Positions 63,015 to 64,000 of a DNA stretch of 64,000 bases are shown here, one piece after another (the first letter of the stretch is position 1; the number at the start of each line of letters is the position of its first letter). The notes under the pieces are model-generated. The model was not told the origin of the DNA, searched no databases, and saw nothing but the letters and a program-made list of their open reading frames with translations. Source of the stretch: Acidobacteriota bacterium. GTDB taxonomy: Bacteria > Acidobacteriota > Terriglobia > Terriglobales > Acidobacteriaceae. Position numbers and translations under genes: made by a program. Location: positions 1 through 64,000 of the forward strand of contig QIAN01000369.1 of NCBI GenBank assembly GCA_003225005.1. The letters are read 5' to 3'.

Positions 63015-64000
63015 TCATGCTTTCGATTCTACCGGAGCCGCGAGCTTGCGGGTACGATCCTTAGCTTGCGACAGCAGAAATACCGCCAGGATCACTAACT
63101 CCGGCTCAATCGGATGCCGGTAGCGGGCGTGGGGATAGACGACATAGTAAACCGCGGGATAGGTTACGATGAGTCCCGCGAAAAGCCAAGCCCCGCACCG
63201 CTTTTGACGCAGAGCGAGAATCAATCCCCAGATTGCGAGCACCGACGACGCCAGGAACAGCGAACTGCGAAAGTCCCAGAAAGCAGTGCTGTCAGTCGGC
63301 TTGGGCACACCGTTCCAGTAATAGAAAACGCGCTTCAGGCTGATTACCAAGAAGCGTCGGGGATGAGCGCGGACCCAATCAAACGCCGATCTCTTGCAGT
63401 CAGCCGCGTAGGCGAGCTCTCCCCTGCGCTGGAATTTTTCGAATTCCAGCTTGTTCAGATTCGGCTGCAAATAGACTCTCGACATTCCGTCGGCGCCGTC
63501 TCCGTTGCCGAGGCGAAACTGAAGTCCGAAGTCGTCCCGCAGAAATACGAAACGGCCGAAGACCTCATAATTCCTCACCAGCCACGGCGTCACTACCAGA
63601 AAAAATATGGCGGACGAGACGGCAATGCCGGACAACGATGACAGGCCCCGACGGTGTCTTTGGCGCCATATCCACAAGCCGCAGAACGGCAGGAAGGCCA
63701 GCGTCGTGGGATTCGCCAGGGCTCCTACGCCCGAGAGCAGGCCGAAGATCAGCCAGTTGCGCCACTCGCGCGACTGTTCCAGCTCCAGCGAGACCAGCAA
63801 GACGAGCGACAGGATCAGGGGGGTAAACGTTGTGTCCCAAATCCAGTGAACTGACCAGTACCAAATGTATGGAAGGAAGGCCCACGTCCGTGCCGACCAC
63901 TGTGCAACGCGCTCGCCGAAAGTTTGGCTGGCAATCAGATAAATCGGAATGCTGGTCAATGCCGATAGCAGGCTGTTGATGGTCAGCAACGCCCAGGCGG
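63015..64000 (-). CDS. ArnT-like membrane glycosyltransferase (partial)
   Basis: The frame is open to the right edge, so the N-terminus is missing. About 328 residues with eight or so hydrophobic segments are seen (SLLSALTSIPIYLIASQTF, TFTPLILSLVLLVSLELEQS, LFLASSVLAIWGLILALRQ). The arrangement of a loop with WAFLPYIWYWSVHWIWDT and a late loop YPHARYRHPIEPELVILAVF suits GT-C dolichyl/undecaprenyl-linked sugar transferases such as ArnT, which modify lipid A or glycans. The catalytic N-terminal Asp-containing loop would lie outside the window. Confidence 0.72.
   Translation of the reverse strand, partial: AWALLTINSLLSALTSIPIYLIASQTFGERVAQWSARTWAFLPYIWYWSVHWIWDTTFTPLILSLVLLVSLELEQSREWRNWLIFGLLSGVGALANPTTLAFLPFCGLWIWRQRHRRGLSSLSGIAVSSAIFFLVVTPWLVRNYEVFGRFVFLRDDFGLQFRLGNGDGADGMSRVYLQPNLNKLEFEKFQRRGELAYAADCKRSAFDWVRAHPRRFLVISLKRVFYYWNGVPKPTDSTAFWDFRSSLFLASSVLAIWGLILALRQKRCGAWLFAGLIVTYPAVYYVVYPHARYRHPIEPELVILAVFLLSQAKDRTRKLAAPVESKA

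Overview
The window reads as a chromosomal segment of an Acidobacteriota bacterium, probably a Terriglobia or Candidatus Koribacter-like soil lineage. This is an inference from moderately high GC, from the style of the proteins (a REC-DUF4388 regulator, secreted TPR proteins, long Pro-rich RDD proteins, cobalamin-type radical SAM proteins) and from the many short palindromic repeats between genes. No rRNA, tRNA, CRISPR array, prophage or intact transposon was seen. Essential genes are intact on both strands, while many accessory genes are broken.

Layout. 1-2.2 kb: 5' part of a group II intron abutting a truncated, frameshifted prolyl oligopeptidase. 2.3-5.5 kb: small regulators (VOC/MarR divergent pair with a perfect palindrome between them, S24-type repressor with its own palindrome, dual-specificity phosphatase). 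5.8-13.1 kb, minus strand: a lipoate-dependent 2-oxo acid dehydrogenase cluster in the order lpdA, lipB, E1 alpha, E1 beta, cytochrome c, E2. 13.4-19.6 kb: rpsA, a PAP2 protein, a HIT hydrolase, a decayed zinc-finger gene and ligA. 19.7-26.2 kb: RAYT transposase remnant with a REP-like palindrome, TPR protein, DinB, lipid kinase and three membrane proteins. 26.3-29.6 kb: molybdenum cofactor operon (moeA, moaC, REC-DUF4388 regulator, mog/moaB). 30-36.6 kb: PilT-like ATPase, secreted TPR protein, queuosine precursor operon queD-queE-(collapsed lipase)-queC, cobalamin-type radical SAM protein. 36.6-41.5 kb: AbrB/VapC toxin-antitoxin locus with a frameshifted antitoxin, DinG-like helicase, der, exbD remnant. 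41.6-47.7 kb: a probable outer-membrane protein, a multipass membrane protein, an ABC permease tail, trmFO, and decayed YdeI and DUF4440 genes around GNAT and AhpD-like genes. 47.8-64 kb: selB diverging from purL-purF, APC transporter with a C-terminal soluble domain, RDD protein, larE, DsbA-like and SurA-like secreted folding factors, biotin carrier plus biotin carboxylase, and the edge of an ArnT-like glycosyltransferase.

Two themes stand out. First, about ten pseudogenes or gene remnants sit between intact housekeeping genes, several visible only when reading frames are spliced by eye. Second, palindromic or repetitive elements lie between genes and, in lipB, moeA and der, inside coding sequences without breaking the frame. 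A RAYT transposase remnant sits directly beside one palindrome family, so that family may be a REP system that has been mobile in this lineage.
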